Below are positions 32,303 to 51,900 of a DNA stretch of 64,000 nt, one piece after another; position 1 is the first letter of the stretch, and every line of letters starts with the position of its first letter. This DNA comes from Mastigias papua (Eukaryota; Cnidaria; Scyphozoa; Rhizostomeae; Mastigiidae). A model generated the notes under the pieces. That model saw nothing but the letters and a program-made list of their open reading frames with translations. It was not told the DNA's origin and ran no database searches. The stretch lies in the NCBI GenBank assembly GCA_964019165.1, contig OZ025270.1:10520450-10584449 (forward strand), read 5' to 3'. The translations under genes and the position numbers were made by a program.

Positions 32303-35300
32303 ATGGTGGAAGAGGTTTGAGGAGACTCTTTAGATTATAATTCCTTTTACGACTGAACTTTTGACGTATGAAATTCTACTTCCACGTTGGTAGATTGTCG
32401 CAGATATAGTCTTGATTTTATTTTCAGGCCTTTCCCTGGTATCTAGTTGTTTATCAGCTGGTTAATTAGTTCGCTTCAGTTTGTTGTTTTTCGTTATTTG
32501 TTTACTATTGCACGAAAGAGTGGGAATTTGCTAAAGAATACTATAGTATGCTAAAGAATGTTCCCGCTCTTGCATGCAATGGTGAATTTGTTGCAGTACC
32601 GATAGACTATTGTCTATTGTCTATATCTATATATATTGGATATAGAGCGGAATGTAGGCCTTTAACTTGTGACCCATGACTTGTGTCTCAATCACTAAGT
32701 CAAAGGTCATGCTTGTCGAACCCAGAAAGACCAGGCATTTTCAAAGTAATTGTCTCTAACTTAAGTATCAGTGCCATGCTGAAAATGTAGGAAGGAGGGT
32801 CATATCACCCTATTTGTATAACTGCTATGTTTGTTGCAGTTAGGCTTCTGTACCCTGCCCGCAGTTTATGTGACCAGCAGTTTTGTTGACCTCCTGCTCT
32901 CTGCAATCTTGCCTCTCTTTACAAAGGCTGCTATTTCTTTGCTCGAACAACAGATTGCGCGTTCTAGTCCTGCTTCTGTCATCAGACTTATAGATTATCG
33001 ATCTCAAAAGGGACTGGACCGAGGAACTAGTGTTCTCAGCCATAAATTCTGGTGGAGCTGATTTTCAAGGGGCCCTCCATTTGAAACCTTTACTTACAAT
33101 AAAAATATATCCCCTAAACTTAATTGCGAGACTAAGAATATAAAAAGTACTATAAACCTAATACAGAGTTATTATTATAGAAACACAGCTAAATAAATTG
33201 TTTAGTACATGCAGAATATAGAATCATGGTACATTTCCCTCACTACAAGATCAGAACTTCACTATTGCTCGAAAATGCGGGGATATTCTTTTATCATACT
33301 GAAAATTTTTTTCGTCCGACACTCGGTCGTTATCCGACATTTCATACTCTGACGAGTGTTGGATGAAAAGTCTTTTCGGTGTGCTAAAAGAGTGTTCCCG
33401 CTATTCCGAGCTATATGAGTACTTGTTCACTTTTATTAGACATGCTTCTGGGGCAGTTTCCTCAAGCTAGTAATTTATACAGCACTGCTGCTACTATTGC
33501 TCTACTCAGAATATGTATCCTCTAAAATTGTCTTTCGGTAATGGCTTAATATTGAGTTTCTTCACTTTCTCGCCATGCTTTGTATATACTTCTCAATTGC
33601 ACTCACATCAATTTTAGGCCTAGGATTTGTTAATGCTTCAAATGTTCCGTTGACAAAGTTCAGTTGATAGAGAAACAAAATTAATCAAAAGCATTCCTTT
33701 CTAGAGGGTAACAAATACGCCGACGTCGGCACCAACATCAGCAACGACAAATTTGCCACCACCAGCAACAATTGAAAGTCAACGTATGTACTTTTGTCTG
33801 CTTCTAGTTAAAAGGAGACATAAAGCAATGCTAGTCTTTATGTTGTACTCTTCTTAGCAGGATAAAATTCTGAATTGGCCGTGTATTGCAGGAATAGAAC
33901 TTGAAAGCAATGCAAAAATATAAAGGCAATTACAAAACTAATAGTTTAGCAGGCTTCCATTAAAGTGCTCCACAAACATGACATCTGGAACTATTGCCTC
34001 TCTTATATTATTGCCAATGCAACACTTAGTGGTGCATTGGTTAGGCCGTTTGGAAATCCAATTCCATTTGATCATACCCAAGCTAAATAGAAGTCTTTTT
34101 GTATAGATACTTGGACTGAGATGAAGTGAAGGCATTTTGAAACATGTGGAAATTACCACGCTAGTCAAAATAGCCAACATCGTAATTTAGAGATTGTTTT
34201 TTAAATTTTTGAACCCTATTACAGTTGGAAATGGTCAGACAGAGGAGCCTCCACCTTCATATGATTCTTTGTTTGGAGAAATCAAGGCTGCAAAAGTGCA
34301 ATCTTCTGGGATGTTAGATTTTATTGGAAAGTTTTTCGGAATCATATTTGCATCAGGTAACTCAATACGGTGCTAAATGTCTCGATTAAATTTCTTATCT
34401 TTGCAATCATATGAGGTTTAAGGTTGTAACAACTGACACCAACGCTTTCTTATTTCTTGGCACATTAATCGCAAATAACATAGTACATGGTTTTCATTCT
34501 AGTCTTCTTCATAAGGAAAGCTATCAGGCCCGTAGCCAAGAGGGGACCTGGGGGGTAAGCCCCCCTGGGCTTGTGAGGTTTTACTCTGTGCCTCCCCTAA
34601 AGATATGAATTATATAAATATATGTATTATATATAATGGCTGTGCCCCCGCCCCTTCCTGTGAATTCAAGCTGGCTACGGGCCTGAAAGCTATCAAAGGA
34701 CTTTATGGAGATTGCCTAGTCAATACTCATCAAATAACAAGGTTTTTTATTTATTCTGTGGTCTTGTAGTAGGACCGTAGCCAGCATTGTTTTTTTAGGG
34801 GGGGCCTCATATAATCTGAGCATAGCGACCATCGGTTAGCTGGGCAGCCTGCTAGCCCCCATTGGTTGTCAAATGCATTGAATTGCCTGATTTGGGATAA
34901 CTTCTGACAAGTGTTGCAAAATGATGCAAAAAGGAGCTCGAGAGCTCTCAGGTTTTTCAAGGAGCACCGAGACACTTTTTGAAATTCCATAGGAATCTTG
35001 CCCCTTCACCCTCTGGCTGTGGGCCTGCCTTTTAGGTAGGTTAGTGTTTAATTAAGTAAGAAGATAGATATTTAAATAGTTAAGTACGCAAGAAAGTTGG
35101 AGTCATACATACAATTCATTTCAAGCACTGAAATACAACATGAGAAATCAATTTGCCTTAAATTCTTAGACAACATTGGTTATAGAATGCTGATAGGGGT
35201 CATTCACCAGTTATTTAACGTTCCTAGGGGGAGGGATGCCCTGAATTGTTGCGAAGCGTTACGGAGAAAATGGGATAGGGTTTACACTGCACCGCTACGT

Positions 35301-38116
35301 AACGCAAGAGAGTTTTCATGCTATTCATTTTCGTCAGTGAACCAGAATTGCTTTGATATGACGAAGTTGATGTTGATGGTTTTAAGATGCCTTGTCAGCC
35401 AGTAAATGCATGAAGTACCCCTGTTATGGACAGACTGGATCCATTGCGGACTGAAGATAACTAATATGTAGCATTCCTAAGTGTAGCATGCGTTACAAAT
35501 GAAATAACATAGGATCTCATCACTAAGAATGTCACTCTTGGAAACCTTAAGAAATTCCAATATGTGCAAGTTTGACACTTTTAATATCAATGATTTATTG
35601 TTTTAATGTTTAATTTGGAGCTTTGAAATTACAATGAGTTGAATTGAATTGAATTTGTTCGCAATAGCACAGTAATCTTTATTCAAGCCTAGTTCACACT
35701 TGCTCGTTGGAGCCGCTGGAGTCGCTGGCATTCGGGACCAGCGACCCAAAAAACTATATATGAGTGTGAGCGACTCCAGCGACTGGATCACTGGAATAGA
35801 ATCATGTTCTATCCCAGCGACTCAAATAACCTAGTGTGAAGCTTGTGAGAACAAATGACTATGCGACCCCAGTTATTCCAGCGACCTAATGTGAACGGGG
35901 CATGTTTTGTCGGTCTTTGGGACTTTTTCCAGCGACTCCAGCGACTTCAGCGACTCTAGCGACTCCAGTGACTAAGTGTGAACTAGGCTTAAGGCTGCTT
36001 TTATTTGAGCAATTTAGGAGTAATACTTATTTTGTTTTAGTTGGCTTCTTGGTATGTCTTGGCCTGCTTCTGGCAATCCCAATTACTTCAATCACTATAG
36101 GTAAGTTTGAGATAGACTCCCTTATCTTTTGGATTTATACCTGAATTCTGGTAGTAAGGGGAAAGATTTATACGATGGGACATGAATAAATATACTTATT
36201 ACTTAATTACCATTAATTCAGTATTTCTACATGGTGAAAAACAAGCTGCTGCTTTGTTTCTAGGGATTGCTATGAATCATAAGCTATTCTTAAAAACATA
36301 GCATTCCTTTTCGTCTCCCGATGCCTATGATGCACATTGATTGAGAAATATCCTTACCATCGGGTTTAGGCGTGCAACTAGGAATTTTCGAGAGCAGGAG
36401 TCCAATCCACATAAAAAGGCAAACCAAACATTCTTCCAAGGGTATACAGCTTAGAATAATATATTTCAGATTTTGGATAGGCCTCAGCCAAGGGGATTTT
36501 TAGCGGAAAGAGGCGATTACTCCACTCATGGGGATTACTAGCCGGCTAAATGGCCCTGGGGGAGTTTTGGGAATGCCCAATACCTCTTTTAGTGACGTAG
36601 GAGGCGGCAGAAAATTTTTCAGAATTTAATCCATTTGGACTGGCCTAAAAGGGCATCCGCCAGGTATTGTATTTCGAGATGTATTTAATAGTTGTTTTAT
36701 CTTATAATGTGATACAGTGACCCCCAGTCTGTGTCAGCTACCTAAGGACTTGTAAAATATCAATGACTTTTCCCCAAGAGAAAAAATTAAAAAAAACTAC
36801 ACAAAGAAATTAGGTCCCAAGCTCTCGCCACTTAGACTTCCCTGGAGTAAACGACAATGCTATATTTTATTTCTTCTATTAGAATCTTCCTTTCATAAGG
36901 GAGTAACGGAAGGTCACAGTTTCTGGTTGTTTCCATTGAGGGATGTTGGGGAAAATCAACTCCCCCCAAGGCAGAAGTATCATGTAAAGTATGTAATGAA
37001 GAACGAGGAAGAGTTGTGAAGAAAGGAGATTATATGATACCATCTATGGTGTGCGTGCTGTCTACGTGTTGCAACGAAAAGTTATAATCTACCTGCAAGT
37101 GAGCCTAATCTGATGGATGCGAAGATGATGCAGAAGACGTTAGAGTGCACAAGTTATGCGAGGGCACCAAGTCAAACTTCAAAACTCTAGACAAGCTATC
37201 TCCCTTGACCCCCATTGGCTACAGGCATGACTTAGAAACAGAACAATCTCCAAGATTTCGCTGCTCTCAAGTCTATGGGTGATTATAATCAGATCTATTC
37301 AGCAAAACTGCAGTAAAAAGTTTCAAACTATTGGAAGAAAAAGGGCACTTTATGCTTTTGAAAAAAGGCAGGGGTCTGTTCCCCAGGACTCCCGTATTTG
37401 TGCGCCTTGGGATATAACAAGGATTGATATGTATTGTATAGTGTAAGTTATAGAGAGTGACATGCCCCGCTGCATTTATCACATTTTCTTGTATTTTAGA
37501 GCTAACTGGACTCACTCTGCCCTTTCCTCTTTGCTGTAGGTATATTCACATAGCGCGACGTTTTGGCAAACATGGGTGCGGCATGTGAATTGTATGTTAC
37601 AGCGCAAGGGCCGGCAAGTGCTATGCTTCTCCACTTTTCAAGCGCTTCTTACCATTCTGGCGTTAGTAATGAAGTGCAGTAGGATTGACATGTATCGTAT
37701 GCGAATCTCTTTCAGGTGTCAAATACAAAGATGACTGTCCTGTCCAGAAGTACATCCCGATCTACCTCATCGTTGCTGGGTCATTCGGTATATTCCGCAA
37801 TCTGTTAGGAATGTTTCACCAAGGCAGAAAAACACATAGGAAACGACGCGGAGAAGAAGTGGAAGACGACCGCAGCACGGGAAGGAAAAGTTCTGAGGGT
37901 ATCATTGATTGCTTCCTGTTTGCATGGTTCATTTGTGGAAATGTCTGGATTTACCACAACTACAAGCCAAACTTCAGCGACCCCAACAACCCTAAATACT
38001 GTCACAAAACTTTATACCTGTTCGCTTTCTGGTTAACCACTGCCACCTACATAGCAGTTGGTTTTGCATGTTGTTGTGGTTGTTGCATGTTCGCCCTTGC
38101 TGCAACACTCTCGTAA
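32303..38116 (+). CDS. TMEM272-like tetraspan protein, gene 1 (5 exons)
   Basis: Proposed coding exons are 32303-32314, 33705-33783, 34225-34356, 36041-36100 and 37716-38116. Together they give 684 nt, 227 residues. Every junction is GT-AG with phases 0, 1, 1, 1, the same as in the two paralogues downstream. Exon 2 is Thr/Pro-rich. Exon 3 carries PPPSYDSLFGEIKAAK, which contains a PPxY motif (PPSY) of the kind bound by WW domains of NEDD4-type ligases. Four hydrophobic segments follow: the exon 3/4 junction (FIGKFFGIIFAS to GLLLAIPIT), IPIYLIVAGSFGIFRNLL, GIIDCFLFAWFICGNVWIY and LYLFAFWLTTATYIAVG, ending in a CCCGCC cluster. The order matches proteins annotated as transmembrane protein 272-like, whose function I do not know. 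The first exon and its GTTTGA donor are the weakest part. A candidate AATAAA is at 38782-38787. Confidence 0.8.
33246..33420. repeat. Dispersed foldback repeat, copy 3 (intron 1 of gene 1)
   Basis: Related to 10986-11192 and 29498-29750. It has inverted arms around CGTCCGACACTCG and CGAGTGTTGGATG. Confidence 0.55.
34525..34685. mobile_element. 161-bp hAT-like MITE with 8-bp duplication
   Basis: The termini are CAGGCCCGTAGCCA and TGGCTACGGGCCTG, flanked by AAAGCTAT at 34517-34524 and 34686-34693. An 8-bp duplication and CAG...CTG ends are typical of hAT elements. It lies in intron 3 of gene 1. An opposite-oriented relative is at 47517-47671. Confidence 0.9.
34771..35035. mobile_element. Degenerate CAGGCCCGTAGCC-type element
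   Basis: The left part GGACCGTAGCCAGCATTG and the right part CTGGCTGTGGGCCTGCC resemble the termini of the element at 34525, with a diverged interior. Confidence 0.5.
35684..35991. mobile_element. TIR element built from CAGCGACTC repeats
   Basis: The termini CAAGCCTAGTTCACACTT (35684-35701) and AAGTGTGAACTAGGCTTA (35974-35991) are inverted copies. Between them are many units of CAGCGACTC(C) and its inverse (GGAGTCGCTGG), a minisatellite-like interior. It lies in intron 3 of gene 1, 50 bp before exon 4. Confidence 0.8.
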
Positions 38117-40077
38117 ACACTTCAGGGGTTTTATGGGAGATTTTTCTGGTTTCTTTCGTCACTTTATCATTTTAGCCAACTTATCATCACCTAGTACTAT
38201 GCTCATGCCTATAACTTTTGAGCAGCTTACGGGGCTGTTCAATAATTACGTCACCCCTAGGGGGTGGGTAGTTCTCATAGAGACAGGCCTATCTCTATGT
38301 TAGTTCTACACGTTTTTCGTGATTCAAACCGTGACGCTAGGGATGGGTGGTTCAAAAATGGCAATTGTAGCGTGACGTAATTATTGAAAAGCCCCTAATC
38401 TAAATCGTCTGCTGATTAGCTTGAGGAAAATAAGCTAATTTCATCCCCATTTCACCCATTTCATCATCAAATATTTATTTCACACCCCTCCCAGAAGCAT
38501 CAACATAGAATAGGGACTGGGCAGAATGGAAACTGACTGCTTTTTAGCTGAAGCTGGTTGAGTGCGCATGTGGCATACACTTTTATGGGCATAAAGCAAA
38601 CTAAAGAAGACGGTCTCATTGCAACTGTTTTCTTTAGCTTGAATATGAGGTTAAGCAAATTTCTATTGTTCTCCATGTATTAGAGCCGAAATTTTCACGT
38701 TACAAAGATATCAAAGGTGTCGGCTTGAGTTGCCTTACTTCCTAGTCTTTATTCTGTGGCATCGTATTTGCAACGGCCCTGAATAAACGTAAAAACTCAT
38801 ACTCTTGTATTTGTGCTACTGTAGAGAAGAATAAGCTGAGGCTCTAGCCAAGAGTACCCCTGTGAACTACCTCAGCTGCCACACTGCCGACATACCTTCT
38901 AAGTTACACGTTTTAAGGTATTTTCTAGGCTTTATATATTCTCCATGACGGGGACTATTTGAATAAATGCATAGGTTTTAAGGAAGATTTCCAAAACAAC
39001 GCTATGCTAGTATACACTTTGGCCACTTCCTGCAGCTAGTTTTTGGTCGCCACGTTTTGTGACTCTGCAATTAGACTTGTCACCTTTGACGTTGCATTTA
39101 ATGGTACTGAAACATCGTTCATGCATACTATGAAGTTTTGCACAATGTCATCGTAAGGACCGATGGTAAGCAGGATAAAATATGCTTTAGTGTTTCAACA
39201 TTATCAAATGTTGACTACATTTTCAAATTCCCTAGACCATGATTGTTTCGCAAGACCACATTAAAATACGCACAGTATAACAGATAGAATTCAATAACTA
39301 GGCTCGCCCTTGAAGCGGGAACAAATCAGAACATGATTCGCTGCACTGCAAGAGAATTGATATCTCTTGTTTCTTTTACTCATTTCGTTATGTTTCATAG
39401 ATGAATCTAGCAACTAGCGGAGCCATTGTGGGTGTATACAAGGGTAAATAGCCCCCACTGTTCTGAAAATGTAGATTCGCCCAAAGTGTCAAAAGAAGTC
39501 TATAGTAAACTAAAGGCGATACTGTTAAAAGTGAGGCTCGATAGAGGGGCATTAGAGCTTTGATCACTGCTGGGAACTTTTGAAATTGACATGAAATGTA
39601 GCGACATGTCCTTCAATTCAGAACATCGGAGAAATCCTCACACGCTTATAGACCATTTCATCTAACTTTTTCTATATAGACAAATCATTTTTCTGTATTG
39701 ACAATGGGCGCTTCCAATACATTTAAGGGGCGTGGATTGCAAAAAATTGTTAGAGGGTTTCGTCTCCAGACCCCACACCTTCCCCCCTACTTTTAAGCGA
39801 TTTGTGCTGCCACTGAATCTGGCATTTGATCAGCTACATCTGGAATATTGTTCTACACGAAACTAGGCATTCGGCTCTCTCAGAATTAGATTTTTTGACA
39901 ACTAGAAGAGGGTTTTAGTTTTGGGGTTAGAAGAGTTCTGCGTAGGAGAGATAGTTTTGCTTTCAGTTTGATGTCGTCTCATTTATATGTGTATGAGTAA
40001 GAAGGAAGGACTGTTGGATTCAATCCTGTTACGGACAACTGCTGGAAAAGCAAGGATTAAACAAAGACATCAGAAGA
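38117..40077. other. Intergenic between genes 1 and 2
   Basis: It contains the 3' flank of gene 1 (AATAAA at 38782), the MITE at 38231-38395 and, from about 39810, the conserved upstream region of gene 2. No other gene is recognised. Confidence 0.6.
38231..38395. mobile_element. 165-bp TIR MITE (GGGGCTGTTCAATAATTACG)
   Basis: The left end GGGGCTGTTCAATAATTACG and the inverted right end GGGGCTTTTCAATAATTACG continue into TCAC. The flanks are TAC and TAA, so a 3-bp Harbinger-type target is possible but imperfect. A decayed relative may be at 35200-35310. Confidence 0.75.
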
Positions 40078-47075
<6,998 letters not shown>

Positions 47076-47516
47076 CGCTGGAAGTAAGATGGGAGATTTT
47101 TCTTACGATTGTCATTGCTTGGACATACATAATTAGTAGGGAATAACCAAAAACAATATTCTCTCATGGATGACTGATAGATGGTGTACTTCATTGTCAA
47201 CATAATAAGATTTGAGTATGTTGAAATAGACATTTAAAAATGCAGTCTGTTTGAGAGTTGACTGAGCATCTTTTTAATACACGGAAGGTCCTGAATTCTT
47301 AGGAGATTCTACGAACTAGATCTAACATAGAATTGAAGGAGAATAAACAGAAAACCAGTGACGTACATATATAGAACGTCAATGATGTTGGTCGTAATGA
47401 TTACGATTGATAATGAATAAACTTAACACTTTACTTGAACTTGTTCGTTGTTGAATAACGTTCTTTACTGATAGTCACAATCGTCCTCATACTCATTCAT
47501 TCTGTCCGGTTCTCTT

Positions 47517-47671
47517 CAGGCCCGTAGCCAGCTTGAATTCAAAAGGGGGGCACAGCCAATACATATAATACGTATATCTATATAATTCATGTTTGTAGGG
47601 GAGGCACAGAGTCAAATTTCACAAGTTCAGGGTGGCCTTGCCCCCCCAGGACCCCCTTGGCTACAGGCCTG
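47517..47671. mobile_element. 155-bp hAT-like MITE with 8-bp duplication
   Basis: The termini are CAGGCCCGTAGCCA and GGCTACAGGCCTG, flanked by GTTCTCTT at 47509-47516 and 47672-47679. It is the same family as 34525-34685 in opposite orientation. Confidence 0.9.
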
Positions 47672-48418
47672 GTTCTCTTTTCCTCTGTTACATGTTGTTC
47701 TCTTTAATATACGCCTCGTGTGACATAGGGCGACAAGGGAATAAGGTTTGAATATTAACTGCCAAGTCAAGTCAATCACATTCCCAACACAGTCTTCTGG
47801 GGGGCCACATGAGCAAGCAACGTGTTCAAGTACCGTCTTTTTTCAAGGAATTATCACCTTAAAAACTTACACATATATATTTTGATGACCAGCCTCTATT
47901 AGCTGGAACGTAAATAGCCAGGATGTATAGACAGTTGCTTATCAATCTAAATAACATCATGTGCTAAAAAATAGTGTGCGATATACAACTTTAGAATCTG
48001 CAAGTAACTGGAAGTACCTGCAACAAACATACAAGTAACTGCATAAATAAATCTCACGTGACTACCATAGATTGAAAGGGTATTTTGGTCAGCGAGCTCC
48101 ATCTACGACTGTCACTCACAATAATTATGGTACTATTTCCACAAAAAAATAAACAAAAAACACTTAGGTCAACAAGGTGTCTCAAAAATGAGGCTCACGC
48201 ACCCGCACTCGCACCAAAAAGCAGGTGCTAACTGATGCTCTTTCGACCCATGGTTTAGTATAGAGGTAGTATGTTGGAGATGTTCTGACAAATCCGACAA
48301 AAATCTTAACAAGAAGGGCCACTAACCCCCCCCCTCCCCATGACGACTCTCATGGAAGGATAGACAAAGATACTTCTATCAAGTTTTGTCTTTCTGATCG
48401 TTAATTCTGTCCTTTCTG

Positions 48419-48766
48419 CGCGTTTTTTTTATAAGAAAAAGTTTATAATAAAATGAGGCTCAAATCGCCAAAATCATAAGAAAATATTAAGAAAATCACT
48501 AGGCTCAAATTCCAAAATTCACATTTTTTACGTGCAAGAAATGTATATTAGCTAATTCTTTGCAATCTCCTGTACAAAGATTGAAACTTTTCTTTGATAA
48601 TCTTTTTATAAAAACATTATATTATATGGTAGCCTCTTTTAGCCAGCTTCCTCCAGTGAAAGGTAAGAAAATCTTAAGAAAATCTCAGCCTCATTTTCGG
48701 GAAAAGTTAAGAAAATTGAGGCTCAAACAAAAAGTGGTTTCTTGGGTTTTCGTATAAAATAAGACG
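48419..48766. mobile_element. TIR element of the TTATAAGAAA family
   Basis: The left end GCGCGTTTTTTTTATAAGAA and the right end TTTTCGTATAAAATAAGACG, then GTGTA, resemble the CACG...TTATAAG termini at 8698 and 25020. The interior has TATTAAGAAAATC and GAGGCTCAAA repeats in both orientations. It is non-coding. Confidence 0.6.
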
Positions 48767-48938
48767 TGTATATGATGCCGCCTGCGCAGTACAGAGGTCT
48801 GCGAAGGAGCGGAAGCTATCAAGTTCTTTTGTTGTTCTTTGATTTGTTGCGTATTTCAATAGCCTAAAAAGTGGGTGGGTTGATCTTCTGTATGCCTAAC
48901 TAGTGGTAAAGAAAAGAGCAGACGACTACAAGAAAAGA

Positions 48939-51900
48939 ATGGACGAAGAGGTTCGATGAGACGTTTTTAGACTATAATTCCTTCGACGTGTAAACATTGA
49001 TTATGTAGAATCCTATTGCCAGCTTACTTTTCTTTTCAAGTATATCTCGTTTATTGTATTTGCTGGCCTTTTTTCAGTTTTTACGTTCTTCTATTCACGT
49101 TTTTATGCTTGATGCATAAAGAAACAGTGGGAAGGACCTATTACTCAGAATCAAACGTAGCAGTATCTTCAAAAGCCTATCCGTTCTTGGCCAATTTCTT
49201 ATCCAGGTGGCATTTTGACGGTTGAATTGACGGGTATATCTGAGGAGCAGCTTTTGGCAGAAAGGTTAAAAGTATTTCCTCCTGCCTAAAGTAAAGCTAT
49301 AAAGGTGTGAAAGTAACTTGTTTACTGTTAAGAAGGGAGAATAGAATAGGTTTCGCTGATGCGTAAATTCCTGGGTAGATCATAGAAGAGACCCTGTCTT
49401 TTATTGCAAGAAACGCATTTTTACGAAGTAAGATCTGATAACTTTGCGTAATCACTGAGAAGTTCAAATATTTTTAATACAGGTTAATTTAGAGACAGTA
49501 TCTTTTTAACATTGCAGTTGCTCGTACACCATGAATAGTTTTGAGTTTCTGGCGTATTCAAATAGTTTTAGGTTTCTGGCGTATTTCCCGCCATTGTGAA
49601 GTCCCTTTGCAACCAAGTGAGCATCTTCGCCATGTTGGTAAGCATAGTCCTCTGGAACAGGGCTTACCTTTTTGGGAAGAAAGTTTCAGTTCGGCTTACT
49701 TTCATTGTTAAAGCTGCCCTACATGCAGGAAGCAGTCTACAACAAAGTACAAAAGATCAGGAACATGATGTTGATATATATATAACATGAATAATTGCAA
49801 AGAATTGATAGCAATTTGTTTGGAAGGGAATTTGTTAAAGAGGACCTCTCTTGGTGACTAAACTAATTAATAGAGGGGAGAGTACCTCTTGTGTTAAAAT
49901 ATATCCTATTGCTTCATTTGGTGATATGCAATCAGGAAGCTCTAGCTATGTAGAAAGGTGAGATTGAATATATTTTTGTTATAAGAAAGTGGCTTGTAGG
50001 GCCGGAGGCAGTACTGAACTGCTTAAGATGTTAAGAAAGTTCAGTACTGGATTTTTAAGACGTAGGAAAGTTGATAGTTGAAATTTCAGTTTTCAAACAA
50101 GCACATAATCTTTTTTGTTTGAGTTGCATAGATTTCCTGTGATACTCTTATGAATTTCAATGTTATGTCTGTGTAGTTCCTGTCTGTTCATGAAACGCTG
50201 AAGTTTTACAGAGACTCAATTACTCTTGCTAAGAAAGTCTTGAGAAAATCTCAGCACTGAAGTCATGAAAAGCTAGGAAAATTTCAATACTGGGAAAAAG
50301 ACTGCCTTATAAAAACATATAATTCTAGTAGCTGTTATAAAGGTTATTGATATTTGATTGAAAAGTTTGACTTTAATTGATGGTGGAGAGGAATCACAGA
50401 GGGGAGTTGTTTAATGTTAAATGGAACATTATTCCCTATATTTTGCACCAGAATATCTGACAGATCCATGGCTGTATCGTAAAGTGTTTTGCTGTGCCAT
50501 TAAAATACTGATCTCACAAGCTTATCTTTTACTGTATGGATGGACATTAGACCTGAGAAAGTTACTATTGAAAAGCACTTTACATAAATTACAAATTACT
50601 TGTACAAAATTAATTAATATTCTAAATATTATAATTTGCAATTTGAATACAATACTTTGTAATTTAACTGCAATCATTACCCCAAGCAGGATGAACTTCT
50701 GACAAAGTGTTTAGAAAGTTATGAAAAATAGGATGAGATAGTTTATTAACAGACTCATAAGCAGATATAGCAGCTTCAGATCAGGCAGGTCTTACAACTT
50801 GAGAATTTGCAAGTCAGGAAAAATTTGAAATTATGGAGATGTGAAATTCTGAAAGATAATTGGTCTATTAATTTTCTTTTGCAAAGAAGATATTGGTTCA
50901 GTGTATTGGTAGGTAGCAGATGCCTTATTTTGAAAATATACCACACCTTCCTGCTAGTTTGTTTGAAAGTTCTTTTACCTTGTATCTCCAGTTTAGGATT
51001 CTGTCTAAAGGGATGCTAAAAAATTTAACATTTTTAGCTTTTTTAGCAGACTACCTATGAATTTCTAATGCCCCGGCATTTAATCGAATCATTGCAGTAG
51101 TTGTGCTTGTGTTTAGGTTTATGTTAAATGCTAGAGGGTAGTCATGATATTTTGCTCCCCCTGGTATTGTCCTTGTAAGTGTGGTATAGTAGTTCGTAGT
51201 ATTGTAGTATGTAACTCTGTTTTGTAAGCATTCATATCGAATATAAAAAAAATTTCTAATGCTTGTAGTTTTATTAAGAAGTTGTTTTATTGGGGGAATG
51301 AAGAATAAGCAAATTTGTGTTGTCTATATTTTACAGACATTTGGTTAGCATCAAGCCAGTTCTTAACTTGCTATTTATCAATGTAATATGAAAACTGTTT
51401 ATTACTGTAGCATGTATATTTTTATCAGAAGGTTTTTGTCCAGTATTGAAATTTCCTTGGCTTTTTCATAATTTTAATGCAATGTTTTTAAGTCTTTGTT
51501 AGCAAGAATAAGTTTGTGTAACACTATAGTACTTCATAGACAGACAGGTACTACACAGACATAGGACTGAAGTACATATATTAATATAGAAAATCTATAC
51601 AAATTCAGTAAAACATATGAGTGGCTGAAACAAAACTGAACATTTTTATTATATGTGAAGCTAATAACTGTCATAGGTTTTAAAAATCTAGTAATGAACT
51701 TTCTTGGCTTTTTGGAGCCATTATTAACTGCTTTCTTATAAGTCACTTTCTTATAGAAAGTGTGTAACAACTTGAAGGAACATAAATGTTTTGCAGTGAG
51801 TAAATTATATAAATTTTTTCCATGGGAACTAATTATGGATTCATCAAGGAAAAAGTGGTATATTTGGTATTGAACAAGGTTTTGTGGTTTGAAAGCTGGC

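Larger units (their letters stand above)
47076..48938. other. Intergenic between genes 2 and 3
   Basis: It holds the gene 2 3' flank, two MITEs (47517-47671 and 48419-48766) and, from about 48780, the upstream region conserved with genes 1 and 2. No other gene is recognised. Confidence 0.6.

Noticed and set aside
37805..38005. Minus-strand frame opposite exon 5 of gene 1 (also opposite genes 2 and 3)
   Set aside because: It is the antisense shadow of the conserved TMEM272-like exon and its similarity between loci follows from that.
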